Source: Oscillospiraceae bacterium
GTDB taxonomy: Bacteria; Bacillota; Clostridia; Oscillospirales; Oscillospiraceae
Direction: 5' to 3'
NCBI GenBank assembly: GCA_015067945.1
Contig: SVLM01000007.1
Location: forward strand, 19,778-83,777
DNA: 64,000 nt
Shown here: positions 18,356 to 27,175 of the stretch, piece after piece
Numbering within the stretch: position 1 is the stretch's first letter
Layout: the number at the start of each line of letters is the position of its first letter
Made by a program: the position numbers and the translations under genes
Notes under the pieces: generated by a model
Told to the model about the DNA's origin: nothing
Database searches by the model: none
The model's input: the letters and a program-made list of their open reading frames with translations, nothing else

Positions 18356-20605
18356 ATGGCACGAAAGAAAAAAGAACCTGAAAAGAACAAGAAAGAACTG
18401 AACACAGACCATGTGGTCGGTCTGGTCGGTTCTACCTATGAGCAACCCATCTCCGAAACTCTGGAGATCAACTACATGCCCTATGCCATGTCGGTGATCG
18501 TATCCCGTGCGATTCCCGAGATCGACGGCTTCAAGCCTTCCCATCGGAAGCTGCTGTATACCATGTACAAAATGGGTCTTCTGAAGGGCAGTCGCACCAA
18601 GTCTGCCAACATCGTGGGTCAGACCATGAAGCTGAACCCCCACGGCGACGCCGCCATTTATGAAACCATGGTTCGTCTTTCCCGTGGCAATGAGGCCCTG
18701 CTGCACCCCTTTGTGGACTCCAAGGGCAGCTTTGGTAAAGTCTACTCCCGGGATATGGCCTACGCCGCCTCCCGTTACACCGAGGCTAAGCTGGACAGCA
18801 TCTGCAGCGAGCTTTTCCGGGATATTGATTCCGATACTGTGGAAATGGTGGACAACTATGACGGCAGCATGAAAGAACCCAGCCTTCTGCCCACCACCTT
18901 CCCAAATGTGCTGGTGGCCGCCAATCAGGGCATTGCCGTCGGCATGGCCAGCAACATCTGCTCTTTCAACCTGAAGGAGGTCTGCGATACCGCCATCGCT
19001 TTGATGGAGAATCCCGACCACGATATTTTGGAAACCCTGCCCGGCCCGGATTTCTCTACCGGTGCAGAATTGCTCTTTGACGAGACCACAACCCGGGAAA
19101 TCTATTCCACCGGTCGGGGCAGCTTTAAGCTCCGTGCAAAGTGGCGTTATGTCAAAGAAGGCAACATTATTGAAATTTACGAGATCCCCTACTCCACCAC
19201 CGGCGAAGCCATTATGGATAAGGTAGCGGAGTTGATCAAGGCCGGCAAGATTCGTGAGATCAACGATATGCGTGACGAAACAGACCGGTACGGTCTGAAG
19301 CTGGCCATCGACCTGAAGCGTGGTGCAGATCCGGATAAGCTGATGCAAAAGTTGTTCCGCATGACCCCCCTGCAGGACAGCTTTGCCTGCAATTTCAATA
19401 TCCTGATCGCCGGAATGCCCCGGGTCATGGGCATTGCGGAGATTTTGGAGGAATGGACTGCATGGCGTACCGAGTGTGTCAAACGCCGTCTGTTCTACCA
19501 GATCCAGAAGAAGGAAGACCGCCTGCACCTGCTGAAGGGTTTGGAGCGGATCCTGCTGGACATCGACAAGGCCATCCGCATCATCCGGGAAACGGAGCTT
19601 GAAAATGAAGTTATTCCCAATTTGATGATTGGGTTTGGAATCGATGAAATTCAGGCAAACTATGTAGCAGAGATCAAACTGCGTAACATAAACAAGGAAT
19701 ATATCCTGAAGCAGACCAAGGCCATCTCTGAGCTGGAAAAGGAGATCGCTGAGCTTAACTCCATCCTGAAAAGCCATACCAAGCTGCAGAAGCTGATCAT
19801 TGCTGAGCTGAAGGAGGTATCGGAGAAGTACGGTCAGCCCCGTAAGACTCAGATCATCTACGAATCCGCTCAGGTTGAGCCGGAGGATCCGGAAGACGAT
19901 ATTCCCGACTATCCTGTTACGCTGTTTGTTTCCAAAGGTGGCTACCTGAAGAAGATCACCGCCCAATCCCTGCGGATGAGCGGCGAGCAGAAATTCAAGG
20001 AAGGCGACAGCCTTGCCTTCAGTGTGGAGACCACCAACAAGGCAGAGATTCTGGTCATTACCGACAAGTTCCAGTGCTACAAATCCCGTCTGTCCGACTT
20101 TGAGGACGGCAAGGCCTCCCTGTGGGGCGACTATCTGCCGGGAAAACTGGAAATGGAACGGGACGAAAATGTGATTCAGGTGCTGCTGCCCGGCGATTAC
20201 AAGGGCTTTGTGCTGTTCTTCTTCGAAAACGGCAAGGTGGCCAAGGTGCCGCTGAACGCCTACGAAACCAAGACCAACCGCAAAAAACTCACCGGTGCCT
20301 ACTCTGACAAGAGTCCGCTGAAAACCGCCATGGCTTTGCAGACCGATGAGCAGGTAGCCGTTTACACCACCGACGGACGGGCCGTGATCTTCTCCACCGC
20401 CCAGCTGCTGCCCAAGACCACCCGCAATACCCAGGGTGTGGGCGTTGTGTCCCTGAAGAAGAAAGCTGCCGTCAGCCATGCGGTAAAGGCTGCCGACAGC
20501 GGCATTGCCAACCAAAGCCGTTACCGCACCAGAACGCTCCCCTCTGCCGGTGCGATTCTGAAACCGGAGGACGCTTCGGAAAAACAACTCAGCTTTGATG
20601 TCTGA
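18356..20605 (+). CDS. divergent type IIA topoisomerase subunit A (ParC-like)
   Basis: MPYAMSVIVSRAIPEIDGFKPSHRKLLYTMYKMGL..., catalytic AASRYTEAKLDSI, no QRRGGKG GyrA box seen. Confidence 0.9.
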   Translation: MARKKKEPEKNKKELNTDHVVGLVGSTYEQPISETLEINYMPYAMSVIVSRAIPEIDGFKPSHRKLLYTMYKMGLLKGSRTKSANIVGQTMKLNPHGDAAIYETMVRLSRGNEALLHPFVDSKGSFGKVYSRDMAYAASRYTEAKLDSICSELFRDIDSDTVEMVDNYDGSMKEPSLLPTTFPNVLVAANQGIAVGMASNICSFNLKEVCDTAIALMENPDHDILETLPGPDFSTGAELLFDETTTREIYSTGRGSFKLRAKWRYVKEGNIIEIYEIPYSTTGEAIMDKVAELIKAGKIREINDMRDETDRYGLKLAIDLKRGADPDKLMQKLFRMTPLQDSFACNFNILIAGMPRVMGIAEILEEWTAWRTECVKRRLFYQIQKKEDRLHLLKGLERILLDIDKAIRIIRETELENEVIPNLMIGFGIDEIQANYVAEIKLRNINKEYILKQTKAISELEKEIAELNSILKSHTKLQKLIIAELKEVSEKYGQPRKTQIIYESAQVEPEDPEDDIPDYPVTLFVSKGGYLKKITAQSLRMSGEQKFKEGDSLAFSVETTNKAEILVITDKFQCYKSRLSDFEDGKASLWGDYLPGKLEMERDENVIQVLLPGDYKGFVLFFFENGKVAKVPLNAYETKTNRKKLTGAYSDKSPLKTAMALQTDEQVAVYTTDGRAVIFSTAQLLPKTTRNTQGVGVVSLKKKAAVSHAVKAADSGIANQSRYRTRTLPSAGAILKPEDASEKQLSFDV

Positions 20606-20619
20606 GACCCGGAGGAAAT

Positions 20620-21483
20620 ATGAAAAAAGTCTATCAATCAGGATTGTGGTTCAGTAAGATCATTTTGGGCAGTGTTATTTTCTCTGTAGGTTTTAACCTT
20701 TTCCTTGGACCCAATGATCTGAATGCCGGTGGTATTTCCGGCCTTGCCATGATTGTTGCACACCTGCTGGGCTTCGGCTCTGTGGGTACGATCGTCATTG
20801 TCATGAACGTCCCACTGTTTATCTTGGGTGGCATGAAGATCGGCAAAAAATTCCTGATTGGTTCTCTTGTTGGTATGCTGGCTGTGTCCATCAGTCTGGA
20901 CACGTTGACCATCCTGCCGCCAGTCCGCATCGAGCCGCTGATTGAGGCTCTTTACGGCGGTGTGATCTGCGGGCTGGGTCTGGGCATCGTATTTTCTACC
21001 GGCGGTTCCACCGGCGGTTCGGATATTTTGGTGCGTGTACTGAAGCTCCGCTGGGCCAATGTGCCCATCGGCACTATCAATACCATCTTTGACTTCACGG
21101 TTGCCGCACTGACCGGTCTTGCCTTTTGGGATATATCCCGCACTCTTTACAGCGGTGTAGCCATCTTCGTCACCGGTCGCATTATCGACGCGGTAGTCTA
21201 CCGTTTTGACTACTCCAAGGTAGCTTTGATCATCTCCGACAAGCACAAAGCGATCACCAATGTCATCAACCACGATCTGGACCGGGGTGCAACCTACCTG
21301 CACGGCGAAGGCAGCTATTCCCATCAGGACAAAAAAGTGATCCTGACAGTGGTGAAGAAACAGCAGATTGCCGAATTAAAGCGGCTGGTGGTGGAAATTG
21401 ACCCCAATGCTTTTATCGTAGTGCAGGAAGCACACCAGGTTTTGGGCGAGGGCTTCGCACGGTACAGCAAGGATTCCCTGTAA
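20620..21483 (+). CDS. YitT family membrane protein
   Basis: GVIFSVGFNLFLGPNDLNAGGISGLAMI..., FSTGGSTGGSDILVRVL, C-term DUF2179-like. Confidence 0.88.
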   Translation: MKKVYQSGLWFSKIILGSVIFSVGFNLFLGPNDLNAGGISGLAMIVAHLLGFGSVGTIVIVMNVPLFILGGMKIGKKFLIGSLVGMLAVSISLDTLTILPPVRIEPLIEALYGGVICGLGLGIVFSTGGSTGGSDILVRVLKLRWANVPIGTINTIFDFTVAALTGLAFWDISRTLYSGVAIFVTGRIIDAVVYRFDYSKVALIISDKHKAITNVINHDLDRGATYLHGEGSYSHQDKKVILTVVKKQQIAELKRLVVEIDPNAFIVVQEAHQVLGEGFARYSKDSL

Positions 21484-21498
21484 ACAAGGAGCAACACT

Positions 21499-22575
21499 AT
21501 GAAAAAAACCGTGGTCTTTCTTTTGGCTCTGTGCCTTCTGCTCTGCGGGTGTGATTCGCTGTTTGATGGCAGCTACTCCCACGAAGAGCCCCATACCAAT
21601 CAGGGCGGTCAGCTGCCTCAGAACAACATCATTGCGAGCAATTACGACAGCCTTTGCAAATCGCTGACGAGCTTGATCGAAAGTGGCACCCAGAGTAGCA
21701 TTATTTCCGTACCCAACTACGATCAATCCACCATATATACTGACTTCACCAAGGCGATTCAGCAGGTTCGCACCACAAACCCCATCGCCGCATGGGCGGT
21801 GGATGATATCCAGTGGGAGACAGGCTCCAGCGGTGGACAGCTTTCTGTGGCTGTTACCATCTCCTACCTCCATGACCGAGCTGAGATCCGCAAGGTTCAC
21901 CGGGTTTCCGACGCTGGCAGTGCCAATACAATCATCGCCGGCGTACTGAACGATTGCAGTGCCGATGTGCAAATTTTGATCCCCAATTATGAGCCTGTGG
22001 ACTTTCAGCAATTTGTGGAGAACTATTTCAACACGCATCCTCAATCCGTCATGGAGCTGCCTCAGGTTGTGGTTAACATTTTCCCGGAGACCGGAGCAGA
22101 CCGTCTGCTGGAGCTGAAATTTACTTATCAAAACAGCCGGGACGACCTGCGTGCCATGCAAATGCAGGTGCGTACCGTTTTCGAATCCGCTGCTCTGTAT
22201 GTCAGCAGCTACAGTAAGGAATCGGAAAAATTTGAGCAGCTCTATGCCTTCCTGATGGAATTCCTTGTGGAAGGTAATTATGAACTGGAAACTTCCATTA
22301 CCCCGGCATACAGCCTGCTGCGGCACGGCGTGGGTGACAAAAAAGCATTTGCCAACGTCTACGCTGCCATGTGCCGGGAGGCGGGGCTGGATTGCCGCGT
22401 GGTTACCGGCACCCGGGACGGCGAATCCTGGGTGTGGAACCTTGTCTGCATCGATGGCGTATACCGCCATCTGGATCTGCTGCGGTGCAGCCAGCAGAGC
22501 GGCTATCAAAGCTATCCAGACAACGAAATGGACGGCTATGTTTGGGATTATTCCGCATATCCCGCAGCCGAATAA
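21499..22575 (+). CDS. lipoprotein with transglutaminase-like fold, catalytic residues apparently lost
   Basis: Lipobox LLLCGC; GVGDKKAFANVYAAMCREAGLDCRVVTGTRDGESWVWNLVCIDGVYRHLDLL. Confidence 0.7.
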   Translation: MKKTVVFLLALCLLLCGCDSLFDGSYSHEEPHTNQGGQLPQNNIIASNYDSLCKSLTSLIESGTQSSIISVPNYDQSTIYTDFTKAIQQVRTTNPIAAWAVDDIQWETGSSGGQLSVAVTISYLHDRAEIRKVHRVSDAGSANTIIAGVLNDCSADVQILIPNYEPVDFQQFVENYFNTHPQSVMELPQVVVNIFPETGADRLLELKFTYQNSRDDLRAMQMQVRTVFESAALYVSSYSKESEKFEQLYAFLMEFLVEGNYELETSITPAYSLLRHGVGDKKAFANVYAAMCREAGLDCRVVTGTRDGESWVWNLVCIDGVYRHLDLLRCSQQSGYQSYPDNEMDGYVWDYSAYPAAE

Positions 22576-22581
22576 GCAAGC

Positions 22582-22609
22582 AAAAGGCGTGCCGTCCGGC
22601 ACGCCTTTA
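22582..22609 (+). terminator. terminator
   Basis: AAAAGGCGTGCCGTCCGGCACGCCTTTA. Confidence 0.7.
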
Positions 22610-22743
22610 TTCGCCAATTTGTAGGGATATATCAACGCACAGTCATAAAAAATAACTGCCACCTGTCATATCTTCATCCAAATTATCGACTATATAAGTG
22701 TAAGGCACAACCCGGGTTGCCCATATTGGGAGAAAGGAGGAAT

Positions 22744-23298
22744 ATGGAAGATAACCAAATTTTGTCGGCTTTATTTGACCGCAATGAAACCGCCATGACC
22801 GTCCTGTCCGTAAAATACGGCCATCTGTATCGCAGTATCTTGTGGGAAATCCTGGAAAACAGCCAGGATGTTGAAGAATGTGCTAACGACACTCTTTTGG
22901 CCGTCTGGAACAGTATTCCTCCCAACATGCCTCAAAACCTATCGGCCTACATATGCAAAATTGCCCGTCGAATCGGTATTGACCGGCTTCGCTACCAAAC
23001 CCGAAAAAAGCGTGGCTCCGGCTATGCCGTCACGCTTTCTGAACTGGAAAATTGCCTGCCGGACACCCGTTTTTCCAACCCTGAGGATCGTATGCACATC
23101 CGTGCGGTCCTGTCCCAATTCTTAGGGGAGTTGGACATCACCACCCGTGTCCTGTTCATCCGCAGGTATGTGTGGATGGAATCCGTTTCCAGCTTGGCAA
23201 TCCGCTACAATCTAATTGAAAACACCGTTTCAGCCAGACTCAGTCGGGCAAGAAAGAAATTGAAAAAAGTTTTGGAAAAGGAGGAAATAACCCTATGA
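22744..23298 (+). CDS. RNA polymerase ECF-type sigma-70 factor
   Basis: DVEECANDTLLAVWNSIPP...LSAYICKIARRIGIDRLR...ESVSSLAIRYNLIENTVSARLSRARKKLKKVL. Confidence 0.9.
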   Translation: MEDNQILSALFDRNETAMTVLSVKYGHLYRSILWEILENSQDVEECANDTLLAVWNSIPPNMPQNLSAYICKIARRIGIDRLRYQTRKKRGSGYAVTLSELENCLPDTRFSNPEDRMHIRAVLSQFLGELDITTRVLFIRRYVWMESVSSLAIRYNLIENTVSARLSRARKKLKKVLEKEEITL

Positions 23299-24431
23299 AC
23301 CGCACTCCTGAAGAAAAATTATCCGATTATTTAGCTGATATTGACCAAGGTCTTTTGGATGAAGCAATGGCCGTGGACTCTGCGGAAAAGCTGCAAAAAG
23401 CTCGCAAGATTTTGCCCTTTTCCCAAAAGTCTTTGCTTCGATTGGCGGTAGCTGCCATGATCTGCGTCATCCTTTTGGCCAGCATCCTGCCAATTCTCCG
23501 CAGTCCTGCACCCCCGGCAGGGGCAGGTCAGCTGGATGTGCCGCCCAGCCTTATGGAACCCACCTGGGGCACAAGACCCACCGATCCTACAACTCCCCTG
23601 GATTCTACAATTCCCAGTATCCCTATTGAATCCCTGGATCCCCCCTGGGAAATCGTTGGAACAAATGTCTCCATTGATTCAGCGGATATGCTGAATTATT
23701 ATTCCGCCCTGTACCTGCTTTCCCAGCAGCACCAAACCAGTCTCACTGCCGCGGGCAGCAGCTCCGGCTATAGTCTGACCCTTTTGGACGAACTGGATAT
23801 CCCCATCGGCGAAACCTACCCTCAATTCCCAGCAGACGATCTGCCTCTGCCGGAAACCGAACCGTCGGAATGGGGAAGCGGATATGACACAGACAACACC
23901 GAACCACCGGATACCACCGAAGGCCCACCGATTGCACCCTCTACCCAACCCACTGAGCCAAAAGACGAGTTTTATTACTACGATATTGACCCAAGTGCCC
24001 AGTTTCATCTGTCAAAAGTATTATTTTTCCGAATCTATTTGTCCGGTGACGGTTATCTGACACAGAAGATCGGCTCCGGCGTAGTGGATGTGGTCATTAC
24101 CGATTTTGATATCTTCGGCGATTACCTCATCACCTTCAAAAATGGCAATAGTTACTACTCCTGTCTCACCGATGGCAAGAGTCCAACCGAATATCGGTTT
24201 ACAGCACACAAGTATATTCAAGGATTTCAGGTCGTGAAGAATCTGGCACTGCAGGATCATCGATTTAATGTACAATTTGATGAAAACGGCCAGGCAACCT
24301 ACTTTTCCTGCAACTACTTTGAGGAAGGCGAATGTCCGGTGCTGGGAAAGACTTATATTGCCGAAGTCAGCGAGAATTTAACCTTAGCGGAATTGGAAGA
24401 ATACTTCCGCTCCGTGAAAATTCACCAATAA
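23295..24431 (+). CDS. single-TM protein, probable anti-sigma factor partner of the ECF gene
   Basis: 4-bp overlap with sigma gene; N-term cytoplasmic, one TM (LLRLAVAAMICVILLASILPIL), Pro/Thr-rich extracellular part. Confidence 0.6.
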   Translation: MNRTPEEKLSDYLADIDQGLLDEAMAVDSAEKLQKARKILPFSQKSLLRLAVAAMICVILLASILPILRSPAPPAGAGQLDVPPSLMEPTWGTRPTDPTTPLDSTIPSIPIESLDPPWEIVGTNVSIDSADMLNYYSALYLLSQQHQTSLTAAGSSSGYSLTLLDELDIPIGETYPQFPADDLPLPETEPSEWGSGYDTDNTEPPDTTEGPPIAPSTQPTEPKDEFYYYDIDPSAQFHLSKVLFFRIYLSGDGYLTQKIGSGVVDVVITDFDIFGDYLITFKNGNSYYSCLTDGKSPTEYRFTAHKYIQGFQVVKNLALQDHRFNVQFDENGQATYFSCNYFEEGECPVLGKTYIAEVSENLTLAELEEYFRSVKIHQ

Positions 24432-24442
24432 CCCTCACACAC

Positions 24443-24475
24443 GAAAAAGGCGTGCCATCCGGCACGCCTTTTTTA
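24443..24475 (+). terminator. terminator
   Basis: GAAAAAGGCGTGCCATCCGGCACGCCTTTTTT. Confidence 0.75.
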
Positions 24476-24481
24476 TGTTTG

Positions 24482-25645
24482 TCAATCCACCAAATCGAAG
24501 GTGATCACCGTGTGATAAACACCGCCATCTTCTTTTTGGAGAGTATCGTTAATGGTTTGTTGAATGCTCGCCTTTTGACCAGCCATGTCGTGGGGTAACG
24601 CCACGTCAAAAATTAGATTGCTGTGCCCCGTGCCGCGAACCATGCGAAAATCATGTAGAGTCAGCCGGGAATCCAAGCCTGTGAGGATGGATTCGATTTC
24701 TTTTTTCACCGCCTGGATCTCCGGATCGTCAGTCACCACCGGATCATAGTGAATCACCAAATGAACCTGGTGCTTTTCAAAACACAGCCGTTCCATATCA
24801 TCGATGATCTCATGGCACACCAAAGGGTCTTCTTTCTGATCCATTTCCACATGGATGCTGGCAAACCGCTGTCCAGGGCCATAGTCATGCACCATCAGGT
24901 CGTGCCAGCCCAGCACCCGGTCATTGCCATCCAAAACCCGGACGATCTTTTGCCGTAGCTCTGGACTGGCGGCTTCGCCCAGCAGAGGACTGATGGTCTG
25001 CTTTGCCAAATATGCACCGCTGTAAAGGATGAACAATGCCACCGCCATACCCATGTAACCGTCCACCGCCAGATGCGTTAGTTGCTCCACAACCGTTGCC
25101 AACAGAACTGCACCAGTGGCAATCACATCGTTGCGGCTGTCTGCGGATACCGCCAGCAAGGCGGTAGAATCAATGAGTTTTCCCAGCTTGCGGTTAAACA
25201 GGCACATCCACAGCTTCACCGCCATGGACGCAGCAAGAACCACTATCAGCGGTACAGATACCACCACCGCAGAGGGGTGAAGAATCTTGTCCAGAGAGGT
25301 CTTGACCAGTTCGAAGCCGATGACAATGATCAAGGCCGCAACCGCGAGACCGGATAAGTATTCAAATCTGGCATGGCCGTAGGGATGCTCGCTGTCTGCA
25401 GGCTTTTCCGCCAGCTTAAAGCCGATCAAGGTCACGATGGAGCTGGCAGCGTCGGAAAAGTTGTTCATGGCATCAGCAGCTACCGATACCGCACCGGCCA
25501 GAATGCCCACCACCAGCTTGGCTGTCGCAAGCAGCAGATTACAAAAAATGCCAACTGCACCGGAAAGCTTGCCGATTGCCGCCCGTGTTCCCGACTCCTG
25601 CGGATTCCGATTTCGTATAAATAGTTTCAATAACAATTTTGTCAT
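24482..25645 (-). CDS. cation diffusion facilitator family transporter
   Basis: AADAMNNFSDAASSIVTLIGFKLAEKPADSEHPYGHARFEYLSGL; CDF C-terminal domain. Confidence 0.92.
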   Translation of the reverse strand: MTKLLLKLFIRNRNPQESGTRAAIGKLSGAVGIFCNLLLATAKLVVGILAGAVSVAADAMNNFSDAASSIVTLIGFKLAEKPADSEHPYGHARFEYLSGLAVAALIIVIGFELVKTSLDKILHPSAVVVSVPLIVVLAASMAVKLWMCLFNRKLGKLIDSTALLAVSADSRNDVIATGAVLLATVVEQLTHLAVDGYMGMAVALFILYSGAYLAKQTISPLLGEAASPELRQKIVRVLDGNDRVLGWHDLMVHDYGPGQRFASIHVEMDQKEDPLVCHEIIDDMERLCFEKHQVHLVIHYDPVVTDDPEIQAVKKEIESILTGLDSRLTLHDFRMVRGTGHSNLIFDVALPHDMAGQKASIQQTINDTLQKEDGGVYHTVITFDLVD

Positions 25646-25710
25646 AAAAACCTCCGAACATTACATATATTGCTTGGAAGCTATATTGCATAAATAGAAA
25701 AGATAGGTAA

Positions 25711-26088
25711 TTATTTTAAGTCCTCACTGAACACAAATTGTGTGTTGACAGGAATTTTGAAATACTCATTATCTCCATTGTCAATTAGTATGAGTGTATT
25801 TTCATCTTTGATTTCAAACCGAAACGTTGTGCTTTGCGAGGTGGCAATAATCGTTCCATTCACCACCTCATATGTGCCATATTCTGCATAAGAAATAACT
25901 GCTCCAGTCCCAAATAGAAATTTATTTTCCTTTGCATTCAAGTATAGATACGGCGTAAACATTTCCTCGTAATTGCCAACAGCATAATAATTGCCGGATA
26001 GCAAAGAAGGGACATTGCTATTAGAAGTACAACCGACAGCGGAAACCAAAACAATTATACAAACAAAACAACACAGTATTTGCTTCAT
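25711..26088 (-). CDS. small lipoprotein of unknown function
   Basis: MKQILCCFVCIIVLVSAVGCTSNSN...; ATGA overlap with upstream four-helix-bundle gene. Confidence 0.65.
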   Translation of the reverse strand: MKQILCCFVCIIVLVSAVGCTSNSNVPSLLSGNYYAVGNYEEMFTPYLYLNAKENKFLFGTGAVISYAEYGTYEVVNGTIIATSQSTTFRFEIKDENTLILIDNGDNEYFKIPVNTQFVFSEDLK

Positions 26089-26438
26089 TTCACATTCTCC
26101 TTTGCGGTTTTGCAAGAGGCGATGAGTAATCTGCGAATATTGCCGCACAGTCTCTCGGCGTATTGATAGGTAGTACTATCGATCCTCTTGGTTTCATGCA
26201 TCAATTTTAACCAACAACTCGTTTCGTTTGATTCTTTCAATGCGATTTCCAGCTTTGCAACAAAGTCTTTCTTGCTCTGTGCGTACTGTGCTTCGTGAAT
26301 ATTAGCTCCAACCGATGTACCAGCCCTTGCAAGCTGATCGGTCATATAAGAACTTTTCGGTGCAGTGATACCGTCAGCAAGATTCACAATCGCAACCGCA
26401 AATTCAAAAGACAACGCAAGTAATTTGTTTTCAGACAT
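26085..26438 (-). CDS. four helix bundle protein (S23/IVP-like)
   Basis: MSENKLLALSFEFAVAIVNLADGITAPKSSYMTDQLARAGTSVGANIHEAQYAQSKKDFVAKLEIALKESNETSCWLKLMHETKRI; conserved QLxRAgTSVgANIxEAQxAxSKxDFixKlxIAlKEsxEtxyWLkLl pattern. Confidence 0.9.
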   Translation of the reverse strand: MSENKLLALSFEFAVAIVNLADGITAPKSSYMTDQLARAGTSVGANIHEAQYAQSKKDFVAKLEIALKESNETSCWLKLMHETKRIDSTTYQYAERLCGNIRRLLIASCKTAKENVK

Positions 26439-26460
26439 GCAAGCACCTTCTTTCATGATC

Positions 26461-26489
26461 GTTATAACACAATTCCTTGCGTTTTGCAA
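26461..26489 (-). promoter_or_regulatory. promoter of the four-helix-bundle gene
   Basis: Minus strand TTGCAA-17 nt-TATAAC; -35 box lies in the inverted repeat of the hairpin array. Confidence 0.5.
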
Positions 26490-26664
26490 TGACATATCGC
26501 ATTCGCGATATGATATACGGCAATGCCGTGTGATATATTTGCGATGCAAATATGATATAATATCCGTTCCTTCATATGCCGAAGGCATATATCATCGCAC
26601 AACAGTGCGATATCATATCGAAGATATATCACCCGTTCCGAAGGGAACGGATATCATTGCAAAA
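26482..26664. repeat. array of seven short hairpins nested within 11-bp terminal inverted repeats (TTTTGCAATGA / TCATTGCAAAA)
   Basis: Hairpins at 26493-26512, 26517-26529, 26535-26553, 26574-26590, 26594-26611, 26615-26627, 26633-26650; secondary long-range stem ATATCCGTTCC (26560-26570)/GGAACGGATAT (26644-26654). Confidence 0.85.
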
Positions 26665-26701
26665 AGCCCCTTTTGTCTGGTAGACAAAAGGGGCTTTTTG
26701 C
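26659..26701 (-). terminator. terminator of tRNA-Gly
   Basis: GCAAAAAGCCCCTTTTGTCTGGTAGACAAAAGGGGCTTTTTGC. Confidence 0.85.
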
Positions 26702-26702
26702 A

Positions 26703-26778
26703 TGGAGCGGGTGACGAGGCTCGAACTCGCTACCTCCACCTTGGCAAGGTGGCGCTCTACCGGATGAGCTACACCCGC
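26703..26778 (-). tRNA. tRNA-Gly (anticodon GCC), CCA encoded
   Basis: Reverse strand GCGGGTGTAGCTCATCCGGTAGAGCGCCACCTTGCCAAGGTGGAGGTAGCGAGTTCGAGCCTCGTCACCCGCTCCA. Confidence 0.95.
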
Positions 26779-26887
26779 GGAACAAGTGACATTATAGCAC
26801 TAATTTTCATTTTGTCAACACGAAATTTCGCTTTTTTTGAAAAAAGCTTCTTGCAGGGCAAGGTGCTTCCCTGCCCTGCAAAAATCT

Positions 26888-27169
26888 TCAATCCTTCTTC
26901 AAAAGCGTTGCGTAGCCTTTGCCGTACTGCACGCATCGGGACACCCGGCTCAAGGTGGCCGATGAAATATCGCCCTGAGCGATGACCTGATTATAGGTAT
27001 TGCCCTCCAGCAGCAGCCGTGCCGCACGGACACGCTCTGCCATATTCTCAATTTCCTTCTGTGTGCACAGATCCGTGAACAGTGCCTCGCAGTCCTCCAC
27101 AGATTCCAGGCTGGTAATCAGCCGGTACAGCTCCTGAATACGCATTTTCTTATCCGTCATGGCAGGCAT
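26888..27169 (-). CDS. YerC/YecD family TrpR-like DNA-binding protein
   Basis: LYRLITSLESVEDCEALFTDLCTQKEIENMAERVRAARLLLEGNTYNQVIAQGDISSATLSRVSRCVQYG. Confidence 0.93.
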   Translation of the reverse strand: MPAMTDKKMRIQELYRLITSLESVEDCEALFTDLCTQKEIENMAERVRAARLLLEGNTYNQVIAQGDISSATLSRVSRCVQYGKGYATLLKKD

Positions 27170-27175
27170 CCTCCG

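Noticed and set aside
18335-20587. 750-aa minus-strand ORF
   Set aside because: Exact antisense of the ParC-like gene; its length follows from codon bias; no recognisable motifs.
26085-26438. Diversity-generating retroelement via an Avd-like protein
   Set aside because: No reverse transcriptase, template repeat or variable repeat found nearby.
26482-26664. Possible CRISPR array
   Set aside because: Units are different hairpins rather than identical direct repeats with unique spacers, and there are no cas genes.
26365-26985. 206-aa plus-strand ORF across the hairpin array and tRNA-Gly
   Set aside because: Translates repeat and tRNA sequence; no coding signature.
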